Positions 15,645 to 23,774 of a stretch of DNA of 64,000 bases are shown piece by piece. Location of the stretch: the NCBI RefSeq assembly GCF_016862375.1, contig NZ_BOMV01000097.1:1-64000 (forward strand). The letters are read 5' to 3'. How positions within the stretch are numbered: the first letter of the stretch is position 1; each line of letters opens with the position of its first letter. The position numbers and the translations under genes are program-made. This DNA comes from Paractinoplanes rishiriensis. Its GTDB lineage: Bacteria > Actinomycetota > Actinomycetes > Mycobacteriales > Micromonosporaceae. The notes below the pieces were generated by a model. The model was given only the letters and a program-made list of their open reading frames with translations, ran no database searches and was not told the DNA's origin.

Positions 15645-16874
15645 CTAGCGGTAGGTGATGTCGCTCTTGTTCACCTTGCAGTTGGCGTCGTTCCAGCCTT
15701 CGCCGATGTACTTGGGCTCGCTGCCCTTGGCGACACCCGTGTACTTGCCACAGGCGACGATGGTGCCGCCGATGGCCGTGACGCGGGTGATGGTGGCGGT
15801 GTCGCCCCAGTTGCTGTTGATGCCGGCCAGCATGTCGATGTTGTTCACCAGCACGTTGTCGATCTTGACGTGGCGGGTGTACGAGCTGGTGCAGTTACCG
15901 CAGCCGCGGTACAGCTTGCCGGAACCGTTCAGGTAGAAGCCCGAGATGTTCACGGTGCCGTTGCCGTTGTGCTGGAACGTCTTGTCGCTACCGTTGCGCG
16001 CGCCGCCGCCGATGACGTAGCTGGTGCCGCCGCCGGTGCCCTTGAAGGTCGCGGCGTCCTCGCCGATGTCGTTCCACCACACGTTGCGGATGGTGCAGGT
16101 GCCCTCGCAGTGCACGCCGTCACCGGCCGGGGAGCCGAGGATGACGTTCTGCAGGGTGCCACCGTTGGCGATCTTGAACATCGGGTCCTGGGACTCGTCC
16201 TGCGAACCGTCACCGATGCAGCAGTAGGTCTTCATGCCACCGTCGAAGGTGCCCGAGACGTTGACCGTGCCGGAGATGCTCACGTTGCCGGTCGAGGACG
16301 GCCACTGGCCGGTCGGCGTGCCCGGGTTGCTGGTGGGCGGCGGGGTGGTCGGGCCGGTGGTGGGGCCGGTCGTCGGGCCGGTCGTCGGGCCGGTGGTCGG
16401 GGTCGAGCCGCCACTGGAGTAGGTCTCGAACTCGGCGATCCGCGGCGCGCTGGACGCGCTGGTGATGTCGAAGGTGAGCTTCTTCAGCGACGTCGAGGAG
16501 AAGTTGATGGTGCTCGGGGTGCCGCTGCCGCTGGCCAGGACGGAACCGTTGTCGGCGTTGAGCACGCGCCAGGCGCTGATCGAGCCGCCACCGGAGGCGG
16601 TCCGGATCACGGCCGAGGACACCGAGGTGGCGCTGCTCCATTTGACCGACACGTATCCGGTCGAGCCGTTCGGCGCCCAGTAGGTGCCGGTGTTGCCGTC
16701 CTTGACGTTGCCGTAGCTGGTGCCGCTGGCCTTGCTGGAGCCGTCGGCGCCGCCGTTGAGGCTCAGGTTGTCGGCGGCCATGGCTGGGGATTGTGGCAGC
16801 GTCAGCATGATCGCGCCGGTGGCAGCAGCGGTGGCACCCGCGGCTATCCAGCGCAGGGCGACTGATCGTCTCAT
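15645..16874 (-). CDS. Secreted PL3 pectate lyase with N-terminal binding module
   Basis: This 409-residue protein has a signal peptide (WIAAGATAAATGAIMLTLPQ, cleavage near SPAMAA). A discoidin/F5-8-like carbohydrate-binding module follows (about 36-155: NGGADGSSKASGTSYGNVKD, TGTYWAPNGSTGYVSVKW, PRIAEFETY), then a PTTG-repeat linker (about 160-180) and a PL3 pectate lyase domain. GDGVHCEGTCTIRNVWWNDI and GEDAATFKG form the acidic calcium-binding strip. GSDKTFQHNG and GKLYRGCGNC carry the basic residues expected to act on polygalacturonate. PL3 enzymes cleave de-esterified pectin by calcium-dependent beta-elimination. A promoter with a LacI-type palindrome lies upstream. A paralogue without the binding module is at 57620. 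Confidence 0.92.
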   Translation of the reverse strand: MRRSVALRWIAAGATAAATGAIMLTLPQSPAMAADNLSLNGGADGSSKASGTSYGNVKDGNTGTYWAPNGSTGYVSVKWSSATSVSSAVIRTASGGGSISAWRVLNADNGSVLASGSGTPSTINFSSTSLKKLTFDITSASSAPRIAEFETYSSGGSTPTTGPTTGPTTGPTTGPTTPPPTSNPGTPTGQWPSSTGNVSISGTVNVSGTFDGGMKTYCCIGDGSQDESQDPMFKIANGGTLQNVILGSPAGDGVHCEGTCTIRNVWWNDIGEDAATFKGTGGGTSYVIGGGARNGSDKTFQHNGNGTVNISGFYLNGSGKLYRGCGNCTSSYTRHVKIDNVLVNNIDMLAGINSNWGDTATITRVTAIGGTIVACGKYTGVAKGSEPKYIGEGWNDANCKVNKSDITYR

Positions 16875-16913
16875 CCGTGTCTCACCTTAATCGTTCAAGT
16901 CTGCGGGCTGGCA

Positions 16914-16962
16914 GGAAAGCGCTTTCCAGCGGAGAATAGAGACGCCTCGATGTGTTTGACAA
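16914..16962 (-). promoter_or_regulatory. Pectate lyase promoter with LacI-type operator
   Basis: On the minus strand a -35-like TTGTCA (16962-16957) precedes a -10 TATTCT (16938-16933) with an 18-base spacer. The perfect 14-bp palindrome GGAAAGCGCTTTCC (16927-16914) starts five bases after the -10 box, where the transcript should begin. Its GCGC centre and length fit LacI-family operators. Confidence 0.65.
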
Positions 16963-17008
16963 GGAGTTGCAGGATTTGCAGTAATCCGGGTCCCAGAATG
17001 GGCAAGTG

Positions 17009-17020
17009 TGATGTACATCA
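17009..17020. promoter_or_regulatory. Palindrome upstream of the chemoreceptor gene
   Basis: TGATGTACATCA is a perfect 12-bp palindrome about 130 bases upstream of the chemoreceptor start, in the 277-base divergent gap with the pectate lyase gene. It could be an operator. No regulator is identified. Confidence 0.35.
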
Positions 17021-17151
17021 TGCCCGGGGCTGACCCAATTTGCCGGTATCACCGCGGCGAAGCATTCAACCCGTTCGCACTCAGTTTCGGGCTGTTCAGG
17101 TCGATTTGGATGTAGGAGTGCACGTTTATGGTCTGACAGAGGAGTAGTGAC

Positions 17152-18801
17152 GTGCGGCAGAGCGTTGTCAACCGGGCCGCGGCCGTCGCGCTCGCGGTTG
17201 TCGCCGGACTGCTGGTGCTGAGCGTGCTGCTGCTCGGCCGGGCGGTCGATCAGCAGCGGGTGGCGCAGGAGCGGCAGGCGGAGTTCAAGGCGCTGGGTCT
17301 TCAGTTGCAGGCGGCGTCGGATTTCCTGACCAACCAGGCTCGTGCGTACGCGGTGACCGCGGACCGCAGGCACCTGGACGCGTACTGGCGCGAGATCGAC
17401 GAGACCAAGACCCGGGACCACGTGATCAACCGGCTGCAGCAGCTCGGCGCCGAGCAGGCGGAGCTGGACCTGGTGGCCGAGGCGAAGGCGAACTCGGACG
17501 CGCTGGTGGCCACGGAGACGCGCTCGCAGCGGCTGGTGCTGGAGGCCGGCGGCGCCGCTCCGGCCGAGATGCCGCCGGCCATCGCCGAATACACCCTCGG
17601 TGCCGCCGACCGGGCGCTGAGCGGGACCGGGAAGCTGGCGGTGGCGCGCCGGATCATGTTCGACGCCAAGTACGACGCCGACAAGGCGGTCATCTCCGGA
17701 CCGCTGGTCAAGTTCCAGGACACCCTCAACCAGCGCGCCCAGCAGGAGGTCAACGACAGTGCCGGCCGCATCGGCACGATGGTCCAGCTGCTGTTCGGGC
17801 TGGCCGTGCTGGTGCCGGCGGTGATGGGTGCCGTGCTGTACCTGCTGCAGTCCAAGGTCGGCCGGGTGGTGGTCCGGTACACCCGGACGCTGGCGTCACG
17901 CGACCCCAACGACCTGCTGTTCCGGATCGAGCCGGCCGGCTCCCGCGAGCTGCAGGAGCTGGGCGGCGCGTTCAACGACGAGCTCGACCGCAGCCTCAAC
18001 CTGGTGCGGACCGTGGCCGGCAGTGCGCAGGCGCTGGCCTCGTCCGCCAACGAGCTGTCGCTGACCAGCCAGCGGGTCGCGGTCCGGGCGGAGCAGGCCA
18101 ACACCGGCACGGCCGAGGTCTCCGCCGCGGCGAACCACGTTTCCGCCAACGTGCAGACCGTGTCCGCGGGCGCGGTGCAGATGGGTGCGTCGATCCGCGA
18201 GATCGCGCAGAACGCCGACGAGGCGGCCCGGGTCGGTGCCGACGCGGTGACCGTGGCCGCGTCGACCAACGAGACGGTCGCCAAGCTGGGACAGTCCAGC
18301 GCCGAGATCGGCAACGTCATCAAGGTGATCACGTCAATCGCCGAGCAGACCAATCTGCTGGCCCTCAACGCCACGATCGAGGCGGCGCGGGCCGGCGAGT
18401 CGGGCAAGGGTTTCGCCGTCGTGGCCAGCGAGGTCAAGGACCTCGCCCAGGGAACCGCGCAGGCCACCGAGGAGATCTCGTCGCGCATCCAGGCGATCCA
18501 GTCGGACACCAGCGCCGCCGTGGAAGCGATCCGCCAGATCTCCGACGTCATCGAGCGGATCAACGACTATCAGACCGCGATCGCCGGCGCGGTCGAGGAG
18601 CAGACCGCCACGACCAGCGAGATGAGCCGCAACGTCACCGAGGCCGCGGACGGCTCCGGGCGCATCGCGGAGAACATCTCGTCGGTCACCGAGGCCACCC
18701 AGGCGGCGGTCACCGAGATCGCCGAGGCCAAGCGGGCCGCGGCGGCACTGGCCGGGATGGGCGCTCAGCTGGAGGCGCTGGTCGGCGGCTACCGCTACTA
18801 G
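17152..18801 (+). CDS. Methyl-accepting chemotaxis protein
   Basis: This 549-residue chemoreceptor has a first membrane helix (about 8-29, AVALAVVAGLLVLSVLLLG), an outside sensing segment of about 175 helical residues, and a second helix (about 208-231, LLFGLAVLVPAVMGAVLYLL). A HAMP-like stretch and a long cytoplasmic coiled coil follow. The signalling tip is intact: EIGNVIKVITSIAEQTNLLA, then LNATIEAARAGESGKGFAVV and ASEVKDLAQGTAQATEEI. It passes ligand occupancy to CheA/CheW, none of which lie in the window. The GTG start follows GAGGAG. The TRAP-type binding protein gene lies 63 bases downstream and may supply its ligand-bound partner. Confidence 0.93.
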   Translation: MRQSVVNRAAAVALAVVAGLLVLSVLLLGRAVDQQRVAQERQAEFKALGLQLQAASDFLTNQARAYAVTADRRHLDAYWREIDETKTRDHVINRLQQLGAEQAELDLVAEAKANSDALVATETRSQRLVLEAGGAAPAEMPPAIAEYTLGAADRALSGTGKLAVARRIMFDAKYDADKAVISGPLVKFQDTLNQRAQQEVNDSAGRIGTMVQLLFGLAVLVPAVMGAVLYLLQSKVGRVVVRYTRTLASRDPNDLLFRIEPAGSRELQELGGAFNDELDRSLNLVRTVAGSAQALASSANELSLTSQRVAVRAEQANTGTAEVSAAANHVSANVQTVSAGAVQMGASIREIAQNADEAARVGADAVTVAASTNETVAKLGQSSAEIGNVIKVITSIAEQTNLLALNATIEAARAGESGKGFAVVASEVKDLAQGTAQATEEISSRIQAIQSDTSAAVEAIRQISDVIERINDYQTAIAGAVEEQTATTSEMSRNVTEAADGSGRIAENISSVTEATQAAVTEIAEAKRAAAALAGMGAQLEALVGGYRY

Positions 18802-18864
18802 AGTTCTCCGCAGGAATGCGATGGTTTCGCGGAAGTGTCCGGGTTGCGACGCTAGGTTGTCGGT

Positions 18865-19854
18865 GTGGATCGACGGCACCTGCTGACCCTCGGGATCGGC
18901 GCCGCGATCGGTGGGGCCGGCTGCGACCGGCGGCCGCCGCCCAGCGTTCCCACCGGGCCGGTCGTGGCGAAGCTGGCCGACACGGTCCATCCCTCCAACC
19001 CGTCGGTGGCGGCGGAACGCTACTTCGCCGAGCAGGTGGCCACGCTGACCCAGGACCGCTACCGCATCGACGTGGCGGCCGGCGGCCTGCTCGGCGACGA
19101 CAGCCGGGTCAACGAAATGGTGCGGACCGGTCAGATCGCGTTCGCGAAAACGCTGGTGAACAATCTTTCGGCGTACGACAAAAGGCTTGGTGTGCTGACG
19201 CTGCCGTTTGCGTTCTCCGGTGAGCAGGAATGCATGGCGGCGCTGAACGGTGAGCTGGGCCGGCGCTGCACGGCGATTCTCGACGAGTCCGGCCTCATCG
19301 TGCTGGCCTATTTCTATGCCGGTGAGCGCAGCCTCTACAACGGCAAACGCCCGATCCACACCCCGGCCGACGTGCAGGGCCTGCGCATTCGGGTGCCGCA
19401 GAGCATCGTTTCGATCGACATCGTCAATGCCATGGGCGGCAGTGCGGTGCCGATGGCCAACAACGAGATCCTGTCCGCGCTCCAGGAACAGGTGGTGCAC
19501 GGGGCCGAGAACAACCCGGTCTTCTATCTCACCGAGGGGCACGCGCTCTATGCGCCGTACTACTCCCGGACCCGTCACCAGCAGAGCATCGACGTGCTGA
19601 TCGCCAGCCGCAAATGGTTGTCCGAGCAACCGGCCGACGTGCAGGGCGCGATCCGGGAGGCCGGGCGCCGGACACAGACCGAGGAGATCCGGCTCTGGCG
19701 CCAGGGGGCGGCGCGCGCCGCGAAACGCGCCAAGGACGAGGGCGCGATCGTGAACGACGTCGACATCGCGGCCTTCCGGCGGGTACTCGCGCCGGTCGTC
19801 CGCGAGCACCGCGGAACCTTCGGCGACCTGGCCTCGCTGCTGCCCGACGCTTGA
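18865..19854 (+). CDS. TRAP-type solute-binding lipoprotein (DctP family)
   Basis: This 329-residue protein starts MDRRHLLTLGIGAAIGGAGC, a signal peptide with a lipobox ending in GAGC, so it should be a lipoprotein. The mature part is a DctP-type TRAP binding protein: VRTGQIAFAKTLVNNLSAYD, FAFSGEQECMAALNGELG, GLRIRVPQSIVSIDIVNAMG (the carboxylate-binding Arg lies in LRIRVP), ALQEQVVHGAENNP and RKWLSEQPADVQ. TRAP systems normally need DctQ and DctM membrane subunits; none is nearby. It follows the chemoreceptor gene on the same strand, and an ABC exporter gene begins 54 bases later. The ligand is probably an organic acid or sugar acid. Confidence 0.87.
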   Translation: MDRRHLLTLGIGAAIGGAGCDRRPPPSVPTGPVVAKLADTVHPSNPSVAAERYFAEQVATLTQDRYRIDVAAGGLLGDDSRVNEMVRTGQIAFAKTLVNNLSAYDKRLGVLTLPFAFSGEQECMAALNGELGRRCTAILDESGLIVLAYFYAGERSLYNGKRPIHTPADVQGLRIRVPQSIVSIDIVNAMGGSAVPMANNEILSALQEQVVHGAENNPVFYLTEGHALYAPYYSRTRHQQSIDVLIASRKWLSEQPADVQGAIREAGRRTQTEEIRLWRQGAARAAKRAKDEGAIVNDVDIAAFRRVLAPVVREHRGTFGDLASLLPDA

Positions 19855-19908
19855 CGGCCATCGTGCGCCGGGGTTCTCTTGGGCGTGCGCGTGTCGACGG
19901 GGGGATCG

Positions 19909-21729
19909 GTGCTGGCCCGCCGGTTCGAGGAACGCATCGCCTTCCTGCGGCGGCTGCCGGATGCCGGCTGGCGGGTGCTCTCCGCCTACACCGCGGTCCG
20001 GCTGCTGTCGGCGCTGGTGCCGGCCGGCACGGCGCTGGCCACCGAGGCCCTGCTGAACGGGGCGGTACGCGACGCGATCCTGCTGCCGCTGCTCGCGCTC
20101 AGCGGGATCCTGCTGGCCGGCCAGTTGGGCACCGTGGCGGAGCCGCCGTTCCGGGCGGTCCTGGAGGGACGGATCAACGGCGCGCACCGCAGCCGGCTCG
20201 CCGCCCGGGTGGCCGGTGCCGGCACGATCAGCCGGCTCGAGGACGCGGCGGTCCAGGACCTGGTCCGGACGGCGACCGCGGATCCGATGGACTGGGTGGA
20301 GAAGACCCCGGCGGACGGCGCCCTGACCGAGCTCAGCCTGCTGATCCGGTTCGTCGGCCTGTTCTCCGCGGCCGCCGTCGTGGCGCGCTGGTCGCTGTGG
20401 CTGGTGCCGCTGATCGTGCTACCGGCCATGCTGGTGCGGCTGATCACCGTACGGCAATGGGTGACCCACTACCGGATCTGGACCGCGGGGATCAGCCACA
20501 GCCGGCGTTACCTCTACTGGGGTGAGGTGTCGACCACCGCGGCCGAGGGCAAGGAGCTCCGGGTGTTCGGGCTGGCCCGGTGGCTGATCGGCAAGCACCA
20601 GGGCCACATGCATCAGCATCTCGACCCGGTGTGGGCGGACGATGCGCGCTCCGCCCGGGTGGTGAGGCTGCGGCTGGTCGTCACCGCGCTGCCGCTCGGC
20701 ACCGCGTACCTGGTGGTCGGGATGGGCGCCGCGCGGGGCGAGGGCGCCGTCTCGCTGGCGGCCGCGGTGCTGGCCGCGGCCTGGGGCATCTTCACGACGA
20801 TGGGGCAGGCCGGGGACGCGGTCAACACCGAGGGCGCCCGGCCGGTGCTGCGGGCCGACCGGGCACTCGACGACGCGCTGGGCCGTCCGCCGGCCGCCGC
20901 GCCGGAGACCGGCCGGAGCCCCGTGGCGCCGGGCGCGCCGCTGATCCGGTTCGAGCACGTCAGCTTCCGGTATCCCGGTGCCGACCGGCCGGTCCTCACC
21001 GACGTGCACCTGGAGATCCGGCCGGGCGAGATGCTCGCGCTGGTGGGCATGAACGGGGCCGGCAAGTCGACGCTCACCAACCTGCTGGCCGGCCTCTACC
21101 CGCCGACGTCGGGCCGGATCACCGCGGACGGGGCCGGCATCGAGACGATCGACCGGTGGCAGCGGCGGATCTCGGTGGTGTTCCAGGACTTCGTGCGCTA
21201 CCCGCTGTCGCTGCGGGACAACATCGTGCTGGGGCAGGCCACCGCGGTGCCGGACGAGGAGAAGATGCGGATGGCCGCGCACGACGCCGGCCTCGACCCG
21301 GTGGTGGAGCGGCTGGCGCGGGGCTGGGACACGCCGATCTCGGTGACCGTCGACGGCGGCGTCGACCTGTCCGGCGGCCAGTGGCAGCAGGTGGCCCTCG
21401 CCCGGGCCCTGTACGCCGTGCGGCACGACGCCCGCATCCTGGTGCTCGACGAGCCGACCGCCCACCTCGACGTCCGTACCGAGGCGCAGCTGTTCCAGAA
21501 GCTGATCGGCCGGACCGACGGCATCACCACCCTGCTGATCTCGCACCGTCTCTCCACGGTGCGGCAGGCGGACCGGATCATCCTGCTCGACGGCGGCCGT
21601 GTCACCGAGTCCGGCACGCACGACGAGTTGATGGCCGGCGACGGCCGGTACGCCGAGATGTACCGCCTGCAGGCCGAGCGGTTCAACCGGGGCCTGGCCG
21701 ACTGGGCCGAGCCCGAGGCGGCGTCATGA
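19909..21729 (+). CDS. ABC exporter half-transporter, subunit 1
   Basis: This protein of about 606 residues has an N-terminal six-helix type I export domain (AYTAVRLLSALVPAGTALAT, DAILLPLLALSGILLAGQLG, WSLWLVPLIVLPAMLVRLIT) and a C-terminal ATPase. Walker A is GMNGAGKST, the Q-loop is VFQDFVRYP, the signature is LSGGQ, Walker B is ILVLDEPTAHLD and the H-loop is ISHRLSTV. All catalytic residues are intact. Starts at TTG 19879 and GTG 19891 are possible, but GTG 19909 follows a GGGGGGA ribosome site. It is coupled by ATGA to a second half-transporter, so the working unit is probably a heterodimer. No cargo gene is next to it. Confidence 0.87.
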   Translation: MLARRFEERIAFLRRLPDAGWRVLSAYTAVRLLSALVPAGTALATEALLNGAVRDAILLPLLALSGILLAGQLGTVAEPPFRAVLEGRINGAHRSRLAARVAGAGTISRLEDAAVQDLVRTATADPMDWVEKTPADGALTELSLLIRFVGLFSAAAVVARWSLWLVPLIVLPAMLVRLITVRQWVTHYRIWTAGISHSRRYLYWGEVSTTAAEGKELRVFGLARWLIGKHQGHMHQHLDPVWADDARSARVVRLRLVVTALPLGTAYLVVGMGAARGEGAVSLAAAVLAAAWGIFTTMGQAGDAVNTEGARPVLRADRALDDALGRPPAAAPETGRSPVAPGAPLIRFEHVSFRYPGADRPVLTDVHLEIRPGEMLALVGMNGAGKSTLTNLLAGLYPPTSGRITADGAGIETIDRWQRRISVVFQDFVRYPLSLRDNIVLGQATAVPDEEKMRMAAHDAGLDPVVERLARGWDTPISVTVDGGVDLSGGQWQQVALARALYAVRHDARILVLDEPTAHLDVRTEAQLFQKLIGRTDGITTLLISHRLSTVRQADRIILLDGGRVTESGTHDELMAGDGRYAEMYRLQAERFNRGLADWAEPEAAS

Positions 21730-23534
21730 CGACGTACCTCCGCCTGTGGACGGAGATGTTCCGGCTGTGCTGGCGCAAGCGCCCGGGCATGACGGCGCTC
21801 GTCCTGCTCCTGCAGCTGGTCAACACGGCCGCCTTCGCGGTGGTCGGGCTGGCGCTCAAGGCCCTGGTCGACGAGATGAGCAGCGGTGGCGGCGTCGACG
21901 TCGCGGCGCTGACCGTGGCCGCGTTCGGTGCGGCGCTGGCCTTCGCCCTCGACTGGACGATCGGCGAACTCGCCGCCGTGCTGACCGTCCACCTCGTCGA
22001 CAGCGTCGGCCTGACCGGGGTGGAACCGGAGATCCTCGGCATCTGCGCGGGCCTGGACGGCATCGATCATCTCGAACGCGCCGAGTTCCTGGACCGGGTG
22101 ACCGCGGTCCGCGGACAGGGGTGGGCCGTCGTGGAGTCGGCCTGGTCGGTGCTGCTGTCCGTGCTCGTGGTGGTGCGGCTGCTGGTCACGGTCGCGGTGC
22201 TCGCCTCGGCCGCGGTCTGGCTGCTGCTGCTCGTGCCGGGCGCCGCCGTGCAGTTGTGGCTGGACGCCCGGGGCAAGCGGCGGGTGATCGCCACCGAGGT
22301 CGCGGTCGCCGGCGACGTGCGCCTGCAACGCGCCCTGTTCCGCCTGCTCACCGAGCCGGCCTCGGTCAAGGAGATCCAGGTCGCCGGCGTGGGGGACGAA
22401 CTGCGGGCCCGGCAGCGCGCGGTCTGGGACGGCATCGTCCGCGCGCGCACCTCGGCCTGGATGACCGCCGGGATCTGGTCGTCCGCCGGCTGGCTGCTGT
22501 TCGCCGTCTCGTACACCGTGGGGCTGGGCCTGACGGTGGCCCGGGGCGGCTCGGCCGGCGCGGTGGTCCTGGCCGTCACCCTGGGCGCCCAGCTGCGCAC
22601 CGTGCTGGAGTCGGCGTTGCGCAGCTCGACCGCCGCCGCCGAGTCACGCCGGGTGCTGGAACCGTTCCGGTGGTTGCGGCGGTACGCCGCGGAGCAGCGT
22701 CGCCGGCACGGCAGCGGCCAGGCACCGCCGGAGAAGCTCCGCGACGGCATCACGCTGGACCGGGTGTCGTTCCGCTACCACGGCGGTGTCGCACCCGCCG
22801 TGCACGAGGTCTCCGTGACGCTGCCGGCCGGGTCGGTGGTCGCCGTGGTGGGCGAGTACGGCTCCGGCAAGACCACCCTGGTCAAGCTGCTGGCCAAGAT
22901 GTACGAGCCGACCTCGGGCGCGATCCGGGTGGACGGCGCGGACCTCGGCGACCTGGACACCGCGCAGTGGCGGCTCGCGATGAGCGCCGCCTTCCAGGAC
23001 TTCGGCCGGTACGAGACCACGCTGGCCGAGGCGGTCGGCCTGGGCGACATCACGGCACCGGAAACCGCCCGGCAGGCGGCGATCGAGGCCGCGGACGCGA
23101 ACGGGCTGGTCGACCAGCTGCCGGACGGACCCGGCACGCTGCTCGGCACCCGGTTCGGCGGTCGCGGGCTGTCCGAGGGCCAGTGGCAGAAGGTGGCCCT
23201 CGCGCGCGCGTGCATGCGTACGTCACCTTTGTTGTTTGTCCTGGACGAGCCGACGGCGTCACTGGACGCACCCAGCGAACACCTGATCTTCCAGCGCTAC
23301 ATGCGGCGGGCCGGCGAGATCGCGGCGACCTCGGGTGGCATCACCCTGATCGTCTCGCACCGCTTCTCGACGGTTGCGGACGCCGACCTGATCCTGGTGC
23401 TGGAGGACGGCCGGCTGATCGAGTCGGGCTCTCATCAGGAACTTCTCGAGCACGGCGGCACCTACGCCGACCTGTACGGCCTGCAGGCCACCGCGTACGC
23501 GCTCGGCAACGAGGGCACGCTGCCGGCGATGTGA
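21726..23534 (+). CDS. ABC exporter half-transporter, subunit 2
   Basis: This 602-residue partner has membrane helices (MTALVLLLQLVNTAAFAVVG, VESAWSVLLSVLVVVRLLVT, LASAAVWLLLLVPGAAVQLW) and an ATPase domain. Walker A is GEYGSGKTT, the Q-loop is AFQDFGRYE, the signature is LSEGQ (a variant of LSGGQ), Walker B is LFVLDEPTASLD and the H-loop is VSHRFSTV. It overlaps the first subunit by four bases. Both halves keep the Walker B Glu and H-loop His, so neither nucleotide site looks degenerate. Paired exporters of this type carry peptides, lipids or drugs; the cargo here is unknown. Confidence 0.87.
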   Translation: MTTYLRLWTEMFRLCWRKRPGMTALVLLLQLVNTAAFAVVGLALKALVDEMSSGGGVDVAALTVAAFGAALAFALDWTIGELAAVLTVHLVDSVGLTGVEPEILGICAGLDGIDHLERAEFLDRVTAVRGQGWAVVESAWSVLLSVLVVVRLLVTVAVLASAAVWLLLLVPGAAVQLWLDARGKRRVIATEVAVAGDVRLQRALFRLLTEPASVKEIQVAGVGDELRARQRAVWDGIVRARTSAWMTAGIWSSAGWLLFAVSYTVGLGLTVARGGSAGAVVLAVTLGAQLRTVLESALRSSTAAAESRRVLEPFRWLRRYAAEQRRRHGSGQAPPEKLRDGITLDRVSFRYHGGVAPAVHEVSVTLPAGSVVAVVGEYGSGKTTLVKLLAKMYEPTSGAIRVDGADLGDLDTAQWRLAMSAAFQDFGRYETTLAEAVGLGDITAPETARQAAIEAADANGLVDQLPDGPGTLLGTRFGGRGLSEGQWQKVALARACMRTSPLLFVLDEPTASLDAPSEHLIFQRYMRRAGEIAATSGGITLIVSHRFSTVADADLILVLEDGRLIESGSHQELLEHGGTYADLYGLQATAYALGNEGTLPAM

Positions 23535-23591
23535 CCGCGCCGGCGCCGGCCGCGAAAGTCAACCATGGCCTTCGATGTCGCTCCATGCTAG

Positions 23592-23614
23592 TTTTGCCGC
23601 CATGCCCGGCAAAA
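23592..23614. promoter_or_regulatory. Inverted repeat upstream of the importer operon
   Basis: TTTTGCCG (23592-23599) and CGGCAAAA (23607-23614) form a perfect inverted repeat with a seven-base spacer, about 160 bases upstream of the binding-protein start. It is a reasonable operator for the ROK regulator encoded at the end of the operon. Confidence 0.45.
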
Positions 23615-23774
23615 GTCTCCCTAGGCAGAGGCCGAGGCTCGGGATTTCTCCGGTTATCGGGATGCGACGTCCACGCGGTCCGGTGAGCGGCGAGAGACCC
23701 GCACGTCGCCGTCGACGACGCGTGCCCCAGCGCCGCGACGGCCGTCTATTCCAGACCATCCTGATGGGAGAAAT

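Noticed and set aside
18334..20187. Open frame of 617 codons on the minus strand
   Set aside because: It crosses the chemoreceptor, TRAP-binding and ABC genes in antisense and has no domain.
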